This document shows positions 18,738-29,660 of a stretch of 64,000 nucleotides of DNA, piece by piece; the first letter of the stretch is position 1, and each line of letters begins with the position of its first letter. A model generated the notes under the pieces. It had not been told where the DNA came from. It saw nothing but the letters and a program-made list of their open reading frames with translations, and did not search any database. Source of the stretch: Magnetospirillum sp. (lineage in GTDB: Bacteria; Pseudomonadota; Alphaproteobacteria; Rhodospirillales; Magnetospirillaceae); contig JANQAI010000008.1 of the NCBI GenBank assembly GCA_024707145.1, positions 62,001 to 126,000 on the forward strand, given 5' to 3'. Position numbers and translations under genes: made by a program.

Positions 18738-20363
18738 TTGTCCTTCGCCCGCCCCATCCTGTTCTCGCTGGCCCTGGCCCTCGCCAGTGCCGCTCCCGCC
18801 TACAGCGTATTTGCCGAAACACCTGTCGAGGTTCAGCGCCGCTTCGAGGACTCCGCCGGCACCGTCAAGATCGGCGAACGGATCATCGACCTGATGCCGC
18901 TGCGCGATTTCTACCGCGAGCGCGGCTTCCGCCTGGCCTGGGGCGGCCTGCCCGGTCAAGCCGCCGCCGAGCGGCTGCTGGGCGAGGTGCACGCCGTCGC
19001 CACGGCCGAGGGCATGCAGCCCGACCAGTATGCCGTCACCCTGGCCTCCGCCGGTTCGGAACTGGATCGCGACCTGCTGGTAGCCGACGCGCTGGTGCGC
19101 TTCGGCCGCGATCTGGCCACCGGCCGGGTGACGCCCAGTCGCCTGGTGGGCGGCATGGGGGCCGAAACCCGCCCCGCCTTCGACAGCACCAAATTCCTGC
19201 GCGAACTGGCCGGCGGCAAGGAATTCGCCAGCTTGGCGGAGCCCCTGCCCCCGGCCTATGCCGGCTATCACCGCCTGAAGCGGGCGCTGGAGCGCTATCG
19301 CGCCCTGGCCGGCGCCGGCGGCTGGACCGCCATCCCCGACGGCCCCTCCATCAAGGCCGGCATGGAGGACGACCGCGTGCCGCTGGTGCGCAAGCGGCTG
19401 ATCGCCACCGGCGAGCTGGACGCCAAGCACGACAAGGGCAAGGTGCTGGACCAGCACCTGACCTCGGCGCTCAGGCGCTTCCAGCAGCGCCATGGCATCG
19501 AGGCCGACGGCGCCGTCGGCAAGGCCACCCTGGCGGCGCTGAACGTCAGCGCCGACGAGCGCCTGAAGCAGATCCTGGCCAACATGGAGCGCTGGCGCTG
19601 GATGCCGCGCACCCTGGACGCCACCCACATCGCGGTGAACCTGCCGGCCGCCCATCTGGAGTTGGTCCGCAACGGCGAGATCCAGATGGCCATGCGCGTG
19701 GTGGTGGGCGACGTCCAGCACCAGACGCCGACCATGCAGACCACCATGACCTCGGTGGTGCTGAATCCCACCTGGACCGTGCCGCCGTCCATCGCCACCA
19801 AGGAAATCCTGCCCAAGCTGCGCAAGGACCCCAATTACCTGGCCAGCAACAACATGCAGATTCTCGAGGCCTTTCCCGAGGGCAGCACCCAGGCCCAGGG
19901 CCTGGGCATCGACTGGAACAAGTACGGCAAGTTCCCCTGGCGCATCCGCCAGGCGCCCGGCCCCGACAACGCGCTGGGGCAGGTCAAGTTCAACCTGTCC
20001 AACCAGGACGACATCTACCTGCACGACACGCCCAAGCGGCAGTATTTCGGCCGGCTGTTCCGCGCGCTGTCGCACGGCTGCGTCCGCCTGGAGCGGCCGG
20101 TGGCCCTGGCCGAGGCGCTGGTGCCGTCGGAATACGCCAGCAAGGTGGACGACCTGATCGCCGAGACCAACACCAAGACGCTGAAGCTGGAACGGCCGCT
20201 GACCGTCTATCTGATGTACATGACCGCCTGGGCCGACGACGACGGCACCGTCCACTTCCGCGACGATCTGTACGGCCACGACGGACGCCTGAAGGCGGCG
20301 CTCAAGAAAGCCCGCACCTCGGCCGCCCAGATGGCCCAGGACCACCCGCAGCGCACCCTGTAA
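18738..20363 (+). CDS. L,D-transpeptidase, YcbB/LdtD-like
   Basis: Forms 3-3 crosslinks in peptidoglycan in the periplasm. 541 residues: a signal peptide (FARPILFSLALALASAAPAYS), a scaffold region, a peptidoglycan-binding domain (VPLVRKRLIATGELD..ALRRFQQRHGIEADGAVGKATLAALN, ~210-270) and a YkuD catalytic domain ending in FRALSHGCVRLERP (Cys near 446). The YcbB-type WNKYGKFPWRIRQAPGP precedes it. The only plausible start is the TTG at 18738. It is followed by a second cell-wall gene (20493), suggesting a shared envelope role. Confidence 0.9.
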   Translation: MSFARPILFSLALALASAAPAYSVFAETPVEVQRRFEDSAGTVKIGERIIDLMPLRDFYRERGFRLAWGGLPGQAAAERLLGEVHAVATAEGMQPDQYAVTLASAGSELDRDLLVADALVRFGRDLATGRVTPSRLVGGMGAETRPAFDSTKFLRELAGGKEFASLAEPLPPAYAGYHRLKRALERYRALAGAGGWTAIPDGPSIKAGMEDDRVPLVRKRLIATGELDAKHDKGKVLDQHLTSALRRFQQRHGIEADGAVGKATLAALNVSADERLKQILANMERWRWMPRTLDATHIAVNLPAAHLELVRNGEIQMAMRVVVGDVQHQTPTMQTTMTSVVLNPTWTVPPSIATKEILPKLRKDPNYLASNNMQILEAFPEGSTQAQGLGIDWNKYGKFPWRIRQAPGPDNALGQVKFNLSNQDDIYLHDTPKRQYFGRLFRALSHGCVRLERPVALAEALVPSEYASKVDDLIAETNTKTLKLERPLTVYLMYMTAWADDDGTVHFRDDLYGHDGRLKAALKKARTSAAQMAQDHPQRTL

Positions 20364-20369
20364 GGCCAC

Positions 20370-20406
20370 ACAGCGGCCGGCCGAAGCCACACCGGACGGC
20401 CGCTGT
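20370..20406. terminator. Stem-loop after the L,D-transpeptidase gene
   Basis: ACAGCGGCCG and CGGCCGCTGT form a perfect 10-bp stem 7 bp after the stop codon, without a T-tract. Confidence 0.4.
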
Positions 20407-20492
20407 AACATCTCGACACATTCTTCATTGCCGAGGTTGACTCCCGCCCCTACCCAGATGGTATGAAGGACCACTCCATAAGGGGGGAGCGT

Positions 20493-21065
20493 ATGCATCA
20501 AGGTGATGACGCCAACCAGCGCGAAGGTCTTTCGCGTCGGTCCTTTCTGACCTTGGGCCTGGGTGCCGCGGCGGCGGCCATGGTGGTCAGCAACCCGCTG
20601 GAAGCGGCCGTCCGGGCACTGCCGGAACGCGGGCTTCACCTCTACAACACCCATACCGGTGAAACCCTGAAGACCGTCTATTGGTCGCAGGGCCGTTACC
20701 TGCCCAAGTCGCTGGTGCAGGTCAACCGCTTCCTGCGCGACCACCGCTCGGGCGAGACCACCCAGATGGACCCGCGCCTGCTGGACCTGATGGTCGCCGT
20801 GCACAAGAAGTTCGGCAACAAGGGTGCCATCCACATCATCTCGGGCTATCGCTCGCCGGCCACCAACGCCATGCTGGTCGCCAACAGCGACGGCGTCGCC
20901 CACAACAGCCTGCACATGACCGGCAAGGCGGTGGACATCCGCATCCCCGGCCAGACCACCAAGCTGGTGGGTCGTGCCGCCAAGTCGCTGCGCGTCGGCG
21001 GCGTGGGCACCTATCCCTCGTCCAATTTCGTCCACATCGACACCGGCCGCGTGCGCTACTGGTGA
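20493..21065 (+). CDS. DUF882 / YcbK-type murein endopeptidase (M15 fold), Tat-exported
   Basis: 190 residues. The N-terminus has a twin-arginine signal (LSRRSFLTLGLGAAAAAMVV). The mature part carries the M15/YcbK zinc-site pattern: SGYRSPATNAML, HNSLHMTGKAVDI and FVHIDTGRVRYW, including the His and Asp ligands. E. coli YcbK (MepK) cuts 3-3 crosslinks, the very bonds made by the L,D-transpeptidase encoded just upstream, so the pair likely remodels the same linkage. The ATG at 20493 was chosen because GGGGGGAG lies six nt before it and the Tat motif follows. Confidence 0.87.
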   Translation: MHQGDDANQREGLSRRSFLTLGLGAAAAAMVVSNPLEAAVRALPERGLHLYNTHTGETLKTVYWSQGRYLPKSLVQVNRFLRDHRSGETTQMDPRLLDLMVAVHKKFGNKGAIHIISGYRSPATNAMLVANSDGVAHNSLHMTGKAVDIRIPGQTTKLVGRAAKSLRVGGVGTYPSSNFVHIDTGRVRYW

Positions 21066-21103
21066 GCGCCTTCTGACCCCGCCGATGGAGCGCCTGTGGG
21101 CGC

Positions 21104-21784
21104 CTATTGGCGCCCGGAACCCTGCATGGCCATGATGCCGGCCAACGCCTGGGCGATACGCTCGGGCGGCACCGAGCGCAGGTCCATGCCGAGCCAGCCG
21201 GCCGGCAATTCGAACATCCGCTCCTCCACCTTCCCCACCTTCAGGTTCGACAGCGCCGTCGCCACCTCGGAGCTGCGGCCCTTGCCATCCTCCAGCGTGC
21301 CTTCGGCCCGCAGCAGGATGCCTTCCTTGGTGAACCAGGCGTCACCGTCGAAGCGCGAACCGTTGGGGCCGGCCGCCGTCACCTTGTAGCGGGCAGCGCG
21401 GATGCCGCCCAGGGTTTCGTCGCGCAGCTTCTGGCGCTCCACCGTCAGCGAGTCGATGCCGCCGGCGAGGGCGCCCACGGCCTGGAAGCCCAGGCCCACA
21501 TACCAGCGCCCCGACGGCTTCATCAGATAGGCCGAATCGGTGTCGCGGCGCAGCAGCACCGTTTGGCCGCCGCCCTGGGTGCCGAAATCGCGGCGCTCGC
21601 GCCCCGGCGCATGCCACACGGTGCCGTGATAGGTGCCTTTGTCGCTGCTGACCATGAAGTCGGCGCTGTAGGACACCGGCACGTCCAGCAGGTCCAGCGC
21701 CTTCTCGGCCGCCGCCGGACGGGACAGCAGAGCGGGGGCAAGCAGCCCCACGGCCACCACGATGGAGGACAACCAGCGCAACAT
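21104..21784 (-). CDS. Exported protein of unknown function (DUF4412/LolA-like beta fold)
   Basis: 226 residues. A Sec signal (LRWLSSIVVAVGLLAPALLSRPAAA) precedes a beta-rich domain with VSYSADFMVSS, GTYHGTVWHAPGRERRDF, YLMKPSGRWYVGLGF and RYKVTAAGPNGSRFDGDAWFTKEGILL. The pattern of paired strands and a lipid-carrier-like half-barrel resembles DUF4412/LolA-type proteins. The role is unknown. Monocistronic, converging with the YcbK gene. Confidence 0.55.
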   Translation of the reverse strand: MLRWLSSIVVAVGLLAPALLSRPAAAEKALDLLDVPVSYSADFMVSSDKGTYHGTVWHAPGRERRDFGTQGGGQTVLLRRDTDSAYLMKPSGRWYVGLGFQAVGALAGGIDSLTVERQKLRDETLGGIRAARYKVTAAGPNGSRFDGDAWFTKEGILLRAEGTLEDGKGRSSEVATALSNLKVGKVEERMFELPAGWLGMDLRSVPPERIAQALAGIMAMQGSGRQ

Positions 21785-21950
21785 TCAAGACTCCTGGATG
21801 GATCGGGCCTGCAGCATCCAAGCACGGCATCATGGCGGGTATAAGGCCGGTATTAACCCGGAAAACACCCTATTCGTCTTGGCACCGCTAGGGGTACCAT
21901 GAAATGGTCAAACGGCAAGACTTCAGAGCTCTCGGGCGGCGGAAACAACG

Positions 21951-24032
<2,082 letters not shown>

Positions 24033-24125
24033 TCCCATTGTCATGGTTTTCTGTGGACCCGGGGCGGAGTCAGGTTATACTTCCGTCGCGCCAACGGTCA
24101 TGCGTCCGCGCAGGGGAGAAGTGCG

Positions 24126-24791
24126 ATGAAAATCCTGGTCGCCGATGACCATAAGCTGGTGCGTGACGGTCTGAAGCCGTTCCTCCAGGAACTTGGCCCC
24201 GATGTGGAAATCCTCGACGCCGCCAATCTGGAGGAGGCGTTGAATGTCGCGGCCACCGCCACCGACCTGGGACTGGTTCTGCTCGACCTGATGATGCCGG
24301 GCATGGATGGGCTGAAGGGCCTGGAAGTGTTGCGCAACAAGTGCCCCGACGTGCCGGTGGTGATCGTCTCGGGCTTCTCCAGCCGCGACCACGTGGTGTC
24401 GGCGGTGCAGGCCGGCGCCGCCGGTTTCATCCCCAAGACGGTCAGCGGCACCGCCATGGTCAACGCGTTGCGCCTGGTGCTGTCGGGCGAGAAGTACCTG
24501 CCCTCCTCCACCTTCTTCGACGACCCCAGCAACCAGATGAGCATGCCCACCGCGCCGCGCACGGGCGCGGTGCCGGCGCCATTCGACAAGCTGTCACGGC
24601 GCGAGGCGGAGATCCTGGCGCTGCTGGTGGAAGGGCGCACCAACAAGGAAATCGCCCTCTGCCTGGACCTGCAGGAGATCACCATCAAGGTCCATCTGCG
24701 CAACGTCTACCGCAAGATCGGCGCCGCCAACCGCGCTCAGGCGGTGCGCATCGCCATGTCCTCGGGCTGGGTGCCGGCCGGCGCCGCCTGA
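24126..24791 (+). CDS. NarL/LuxR-family response regulator
   Basis: 221 residues. The receiver domain starts KILVADDHKLVRDGL with Asp pocket and acceptor in LVLLDLMMPGMDG (~55), VVIVSGFSS and the Lys of FIPKTVSG. The C-terminal LuxR helix-turn-helix is LSRREAEILALLVEGRTNKEIALCL to VHLRNVYRKIGAANRAQAV (~155-210). It directly follows the hybrid kinase at 21951, so they probably form a phosphorelay pair. GGGGAGAAGTGCG precedes the ATG. Confidence 0.92.
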   Translation: MKILVADDHKLVRDGLKPFLQELGPDVEILDAANLEEALNVAATATDLGLVLLDLMMPGMDGLKGLEVLRNKCPDVPVVIVSGFSSRDHVVSAVQAGAAGFIPKTVSGTAMVNALRLVLSGEKYLPSSTFFDDPSNQMSMPTAPRTGAVPAPFDKLSRREAEILALLVEGRTNKEIALCLDLQEITIKVHLRNVYRKIGAANRAQAVRIAMSSGWVPAGAA

Positions 24792-24911
24792 ACCTGGACA
24801 AGCCCCATGCGGGGCATGCCGTAGACGCAGCCGTCCCGTTCCGCACGCTGCCCTTGCCTTGTGTGGCGTTCTGGAGGATTGTTGCGCCCTTCCACGATTT
24901 GGACAGGGGCG

Positions 24912-25403
24912 ATGGCCACCGTTTTCCTTGGTTTGGGAACCAATCTGGGCGACCGCGCGGCCAACCTGCGCGCCGCCCTTTCGGCGCTCTCCGCCATTGC
25001 CGACATCCAGGCGGTGTCGGCGGTGTACCAGACCGCGCCGCTTTACGTCACCGATCAGCCCGCCTTCCTGAACATGGCCGTGCGTGCCGCCACCGCGCTG
25101 GCGCCCCGCCCCCTGCTGGCCGCGCTCAAGGCCATGGAGAGCGACCTGGGCCGCGTCGCCTCGGTGCGTTACGGACCGCGCCTCATCGACCTGGACATCC
25201 TGCTCTACGACGGCGTGGTGATGGACGAGCCCGAGTTGGTCATTCCTCATCCGCGCCTGCATGAACGGCGCTTCGCCCTGGTACCCCTGGCCGACGTCGC
25301 CGCCGAGGTGCGACACCCGCGGCTCGGCGGCACCATTGCCCAGTTGCTGGCCGCCCTGCCGGCCGAGGACGACGTGGTCCCGGCCGAGCCCATACTGGCC
25401 TGA
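24912..25403 (+). CDS. folK: 2-amino-4-hydroxy-6-hydroxymethyldihydropteridine pyrophosphokinase
   Basis: Transfers pyrophosphate from ATP to the pterin, the step before dihydropteroate synthase in folate synthesis. 163 residues. FLGLGTNLGDRAANL (N-terminal), VYQTAPLYVTDQPAFLNMAV, ALKAMESDLGR, RYGPRLIDLDILLYD and IPHPRLHERRFALVPL are the full set of HPPK motifs, including the RxIDLDIL magnesium site. The ATG at 24912 with AGGGG upstream fits the motif start. folB follows 38 bp later. Confidence 0.95.
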   Translation: MATVFLGLGTNLGDRAANLRAALSALSAIADIQAVSAVYQTAPLYVTDQPAFLNMAVRAATALAPRPLLAALKAMESDLGRVASVRYGPRLIDLDILLYDGVVMDEPELVIPHPRLHERRFALVPLADVAAEVRHPRLGGTIAQLLAALPAEDDVVPAEPILA

Positions 25404-25441
25404 CACCCCGCTGGCCTGACACCCGCTCCGAGGATCCTTCC

Positions 25442-25822
25442 ATGTACGCCACCTCCCCCGACGCCAAGCTCTACCGCATCCTAGTGCGCGACTTGGTGCT
25501 GAAGTGCCTGATCGGCATCCATCCCCACGAACTGCTCGCCCCACAGCGCGTGCGCATCAACGTGGACATGGCGGCAGTGGAACAGGCCGGCCCGCTGTCG
25601 GACGACATCGCCAACGTGGTCTCCTACGAGGACGTCATCGAGGGCATCAAGCGCATGCTGGCCGAGGGCCACATCAATCTGGTGGAAACCCTGGCCGAAA
25701 AGATCGCCGCCCTGTGCCTGGCCGACGAACGGGTGGATTCGGTGCGGGTGCGGGTGGAAAAGCTGGACGTCTACGCCGAAGCGGCCTCGGTCGGCATCGA
25801 GATCGAACGCCGGCGCGACTGA
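25442..25822 (+). CDS. folB: Dihydroneopterin aldolase
   Basis: Converts 7,8-dihydroneopterin to 6-hydroxymethyl-dihydropterin and glycolaldehyde. 126 residues. IGIHPHELLAPQRVRINVDM, NVVSYEDVIEGIK, HINLVETLAEKIAALCL and VRVRVEKLDVYAEA match the family, with the substrate-binding Glu of VETLAE. Encoded just after folK, so two successive folate steps are coupled. The gene order (aldolase after kinase) is the reverse of the reaction order. Confidence 0.93.
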   Translation: MYATSPDAKLYRILVRDLVLKCLIGIHPHELLAPQRVRINVDMAAVEQAGPLSDDIANVVSYEDVIEGIKRMLAEGHINLVETLAEKIAALCLADERVDSVRVRVEKLDVYAEAASVGIEIERRRD

Positions 25823-25884
25823 CCGCGGCCCTTGCCGCCGCCCCGGCTTGCTGCCACAGTTGCGCGAGAAAGAGGCTGCGCAAC

Positions 25885-28017
25885 ATGCCGCAAAAGTACG
25901 GGACCGTGAAAATCTGGGCCGCCGCCGCCCTGCTGGCGGTGGCCGGCAGCACCGCCTCCACCTGGCAGCTGGTGGCCAGCCGCCAGGCCCATCTGCACGC
26001 GGCGGAACAACTGGCTCTGTCCCTGTCCTACGCCGCCGCCCAACGGGTGGCGGTCAGCTTGCGCAGCATGGACGTGATGCTGACCGAACTGGCGGAGAAG
26101 GTAGGCGACCCGGCCGATGTGGACCCATCCCTGACCGATACCCTGCGTTCCAAGCTGGACGTGTTCCCCGAAGTGGACAGCATGGGGCTGGTGGACGCCC
26201 AGGGCTGGCTGCGGCACATCATCTATCGCGGCGGGCCGCCGCGCCCGGTGCCGTTGGACATTTCCGACGTGCCGCACGTGCGCGCCATCGCCGAGAACTG
26301 GCGCAACGGACAGCTGTTCATCACCCCACCCATTCCCGAACGCTTCACCGGGAAAACGGTGGTGCTGCTGTCGCGTCCCATCGTCGGGGCGGACAAGACC
26401 TTTCACGGCAGCGCCGGCATGGCCATGCTGACCTCCTTCATCGACGACGCCCTGGCCTCGGTGGTGCCGGCCGAGGGCGATGCCGCCGGCGCCTTCTCGC
26501 CCGACGGCGTGCTGTACAGCCGCCAGCCGCGCGACGACCGCTTCGTCGGCCGCTCCATCGCCGGCAGCGGTCTCTATCGCGCCTACGCCGCCGTCGGCGG
26601 GGCCGGCACCTCGCGGGCCGCCGCCAGCTTTTCCGACGGGGAACGCCGCATCGTCGGCTTCACCCCCGTGCCCAACTACCCCCTGGTCACCGCGGTGGGT
26701 ATCAACCGCGCCCGCATCATGGACGGCTGGCTGCGCGAGGTGTGGGTGCACGGCAGCATTCAGGCCATCTTCGTCGGCGTCATCTTCACCCTGGCCATGC
26801 GGCTGTCGCGCTCGGAGCGCCGCCGCCACCTGCTGAGCGCCGAGATGCTGGCGACCGAGCGCGCCCATGTGGAGAGCCTGGCCCGGGCGGTGAAGGAACG
26901 GACCGCCGAACTCAACGATCTGCTGGCGGCGCTGACCGAGAGCGAGGAGCGCTTCCGCCGCATCGTCGACATCTCGCCATTGCCGCTGGTGCTGACGCGC
27001 CGTGCCGACAGCCGGGTGGTCTACATCAACACCCGCGCCGCCGAAGCCTTCGGCATTTCCCAGGACGAGGCGGTGGACGAGGCCGCCCCCGATTACTGGG
27101 TCAACGCCGACGACCGCGCCCGCATGGTGGAAACCCTGGCCGCCCACGGACAGGTGCACAATCTGGAGGCGGTGCTGAAACGCTCCAACGGCGAGCGTTT
27201 CACCGCCCTGCTGTCGGGCGCGACCGTGACCCTGCGCGGCGAATTGCTGATCCTGGTGGCCGTGCTCGACATCACCGAACGCAAGCGCCTGGAAGAGGAT
27301 TTTGCCCGCTCCAACCGTGACCTGGAACAGTTCTCCTACGCCGTTTCCCACGACCTGCAGGAACCGCTGCGCATGGTTTCCAGCTACCTCGCGCTGCTGG
27401 AGCGGCGCTACAAGGACAAGCTGGACGACGAAGCCCACGAATTCATCGCCTTCGCGGTGGACGGCGCCCAGCGCATGTCACGGATGATCACCGACCTGCT
27501 GGAATATTCCCGCGTCCATCGTCGCGGCAACCGTTTCGCCCCGGTGGGGCTGGACGGTGTGCTGGCCGACGCCCTGGCCAACCTGTCCGCCGCCATCGCC
27601 GAATCCGGCGCCCAGATCAGCGCCGAGCGCCTGCCCACCGTCATCGGCGATGCCAGCCAGCTGATGCGAGTGTTCCAGAACCTGGTGGGCAATGCGCTGA
27701 AGTACCGCAAGCCCGACACGGCTCCCCACGTCGCGGTCAGCGCCAAGCAGGAGGACGGCGCCTGGGTGGTGTCGGTGGCCGATGAGGGCATCGGCATCGA
27801 CCCGGCCCATCTGGGCCGCCTGTTCCAAGTGTTCCAGCGCCTGCACCCGCGCGGCGCCTATGAGGGCAGCGGTGTCGGCTTGGCGCTGTGCCGCCGCATC
27901 CTGGAACGCCACGGCGGCCATATCTGGGTGGAATCTCCCGGCGAGGGACACGGTTCCACCTTCCGCTTCGCCCTCCCCCTGGTACCGCTGCAGCCCGCAG
28001 AAGGCGACCCGACCTGA
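25885..28017 (+). CDS. Membrane sensor histidine kinase (extracytoplasmic sensor, PAS)
   Basis: 710 residues. A transmembrane helix near 10-30 (IWAAAALLAVAGSTASTW), a periplasmic Cache-type sensor (~35-285, with WLRHIIYRGGPP and FTGKTVVLLSRPI), and a second helix near 292-312 (IQAIFVGVIFTLAM). A coiled coil leads into a PAS domain (ESEERFRRIVDISPLPLVL). HisKA has its phospho-acceptor in AVSHDLQEPLRMV (~488), and the HATPase shows NALKYR, DEGIGID and GSGVGLALC. The SHDLQEPLR box is the bacteriophytochrome-type form. Start ATG at 25885. No regulator is adjacent downstream. Confidence 0.87.
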   Translation: MPQKYGTVKIWAAAALLAVAGSTASTWQLVASRQAHLHAAEQLALSLSYAAAQRVAVSLRSMDVMLTELAEKVGDPADVDPSLTDTLRSKLDVFPEVDSMGLVDAQGWLRHIIYRGGPPRPVPLDISDVPHVRAIAENWRNGQLFITPPIPERFTGKTVVLLSRPIVGADKTFHGSAGMAMLTSFIDDALASVVPAEGDAAGAFSPDGVLYSRQPRDDRFVGRSIAGSGLYRAYAAVGGAGTSRAAASFSDGERRIVGFTPVPNYPLVTAVGINRARIMDGWLREVWVHGSIQAIFVGVIFTLAMRLSRSERRRHLLSAEMLATERAHVESLARAVKERTAELNDLLAALTESEERFRRIVDISPLPLVLTRRADSRVVYINTRAAEAFGISQDEAVDEAAPDYWVNADDRARMVETLAAHGQVHNLEAVLKRSNGERFTALLSGATVTLRGELLILVAVLDITERKRLEEDFARSNRDLEQFSYAVSHDLQEPLRMVSSYLALLERRYKDKLDDEAHEFIAFAVDGAQRMSRMITDLLEYSRVHRRGNRFAPVGLDGVLADALANLSAAIAESGAQISAERLPTVIGDASQLMRVFQNLVGNALKYRKPDTAPHVAVSAKQEDGAWVVSVADEGIGIDPAHLGRLFQVFQRLHPRGAYEGSGVGLALCRRILERHGGHIWVESPGEGHGSTFRFALPLVPLQPAEGDPT

Positions 28018-28022
28018 CAATG

Positions 28023-28047
28023 AAAAAGGGGCCGGACGGCCCCCTTT
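28023..28047. terminator. Bidirectional terminator between convergent kinase and gapR genes
   Basis: AAAGGGGCC-GGAC-GGCCCCCTTT with A-rich and T-rich flanks serves both converging transcripts. Confidence 0.75.
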
Positions 28048-28073
28048 CGCATTCGATCCGGTCAGCCGGCCGT

Positions 28074-28338
28074 TCAGGCCATGCCCAGCGCCGCCTTGTA
28101 CAGGTCGAGCAGCTGTTCGGTTTCCTCGCGCTCCTGGTCCTCCATGCGGCGCAGGGAGACGATCTTGCGCATGATCTTGGTGTCGAAGCCTTGGGACTTG
28201 GCCTGGGAATAGACATCCTTGATGTCGGCCGCCAGCGCCTTCTTTTTCTTCCTCGAGGCGCTCGACGCGCTCGATGAACTGGCGCAGCGCCTCAGCCGCG
28301 ATGCCGCCGATCTGGCTGTTGTTCTGCTCGTCGCTCAT
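28074..28338 (-). CDS. gapR: GapR-like DUF2312 nucleoid protein, one apparent frameshift
   Basis: Alphaproteobacterial DNA-binding protein that recognises overtwisted AT-rich DNA (role known from Caulobacter). [20 protein letters not shown].. [11 protein letters not shown], then, in another frame, [27 protein letters not shown] and [23 protein letters not shown]. The frames meet at a run of five A on the minus strand (near 28243-28247), where four would give EEEKKALAAD and a continuous 87-residue protein of normal size. An essential-type gene with a homopolymer error is most simply a sequencing artefact. Confidence 0.85.
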
Positions 28339-28648
28339 TCTGGAACCCCTCGGGTGGACGTGAGGGCCCCGACCATAGTTCGGCCGGCCGATGCGATCAA
28401 GGCACATCTACCCCCTCGGCCATAGCCCTTGCGAGGTAGCGGCGACGGCAAGACCAGGGGCGCACCACCTGTGCGCATCAGGCCGAGACCCGAGAAGTAA
28501 CCACACTAGTTATAGATGTTTTATCTAAGACAGTCATCAATATACAGAAAACACCCTATACGAAAGTTTAATTTTGCCCTAGACATGAATTGCTACATTG
28601 AATATATATTTGTCACATTTCGTCACCAACAGACACCAGACTACGGCG
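28339..28648. other. Intergenic region, A/T-rich promoter zone
   Basis: 310 bp between gapR and a plus-strand response regulator. The last ~140 bp are strikingly A/T-rich for this genome (GTTATAGATGTTTTATC, ATTGAATATATATTTGTCAC) and should contain the promoter of the regulator gene. No gene or clear inverted repeat was seen. Confidence 0.5.
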
Positions 28649-29050
28649 ATGACCCTATTTCACTCGCACCTTCGGGTTTTGCTGGTCGAAGACATTCCCG
28701 CCATGCGCCTGCTGGTCCGCCAGATGCTCCGCTCGCTCGGCATCGACCAGATCGTCGAAGCCGGCGATGGATCGTTGGCCTTGCAGGCCCTGCGCGAACA
28801 TTCCGTGGACGTGATCCTGTCGGACTGGAACATGATTCCCATGACCGGCTATCAGTTGCTGATGGCGGTGCGCGACGCCCCCAAGACCCGCCATATCCCG
28901 TTCATCATGCTCACCGGCGAGCATTCGGCCGAGCACGTCACCCGCGCCCGCGCCGCCGGGGTGTCGGGCTACCTGATCAAGCCGTTCGGCCTGGACACCC
29001 TGAACCGGCAGTTGGCTCGCGCCCTGGGCAAGAACCGCAGCGCCGCATAG
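28649..29050 (+). CDS. Single-domain response regulator (CheY-like)
   Basis: 133 residues, receiver only. VLLVEDIPAMRLLVRQML (acidic pocket), VDVILSDWNMIPMTG (phospho-Asp ~60), FIMLTGEHS (Thr switch) and GYLIKPFG (Lys) are all present. No output domain. It is a close paralogue of the gene at 29262, sharing VRQML, LSDWNM..PM and KPFG. Probably part of a phosphorelay or chemotaxis-type pathway with one of the orphan kinases nearby (inference). Confidence 0.88.
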   Translation: MTLFHSHLRVLLVEDIPAMRLLVRQMLRSLGIDQIVEAGDGSLALQALREHSVDVILSDWNMIPMTGYQLLMAVRDAPKTRHIPFIMLTGEHSAEHVTRARAAGVSGYLIKPFGLDTLNRQLARALGKNRSAA

Positions 29051-29261
29051 GCAGGTCTGCGGCAGGCACATACACCGTTCGTAGTTCAGAAAACCGTTCG
29101 ACTAAACCTGCGAGTAAGAGCAGGCGTGCCCTTTTGTATAAAACCTCCACCCCCTCCCCTTCCAATGCCCAGCAGGACCATCTTTCAGGATGTCTATTGC
29201 CTGGTGGCGAAACATGGGATCACAGCGGAGAGAGATCCGTTACGCTCCCGGGGGCAGGGCC

Positions 29262-29654
29262 ATGGACGAGGGATTTACCATTCTCGTGGTGGAGGACAGC
29301 GCGCTGATGCGCTCGCTGGTCCGCCAGATGCTCAGCCAGGCCACTCCCTGCACCATCCTCGACGCCGCCGATGGGGTCGCCGCCCTGGAGATCCTGCGCC
29401 AGCGGGGCGCCGACTTGGTGCTGTCCGACTGGAACATGCAGCCCATGGACGGCCTGCACCTGCTGCAGGCCATGCGGGCCGACCCCGCCCTGGCGGAAGT
29501 CCCCTTCGTCATGATGACCGGCGAACAGACGCCCCAGACCATCATGCACGCGGTGGCGGCCGGCGTGGCCGGCTTCCTCACCAAGCCGTTCGGGCGCGAG
29601 CAATTGGCCCGCACGGTGCTGCGCATCCGCGCCAACCGCATCCAGGCGGCCTGA
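29262..29654 (+). CDS. Single-domain response regulator (CheY-like), paralogue of 28649
   Basis: 130 residues: ILVVEDSALMRSLVRQMLSQ, ADLVLSDWNMQPMDGLHLL (phospho-Asp ~56), FVMMTGEQT and FLTKPFGREQL. The ATG at 29262 follows GGGGGCAGGGCC and matches the domain start. The strong similarity to the upstream gene suggests tandem duplication. It converges with a methyltransferase gene whose stop is 6 bp away. Confidence 0.88.
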   Translation: MDEGFTILVVEDSALMRSLVRQMLSQATPCTILDAADGVAALEILRQRGADLVLSDWNMQPMDGLHLLQAMRADPALAEVPFVMMTGEQTPQTIMHAVAAGVAGFLTKPFGREQLARTVLRIRANRIQAA

Positions 29655-29660
29655 CGCCCG

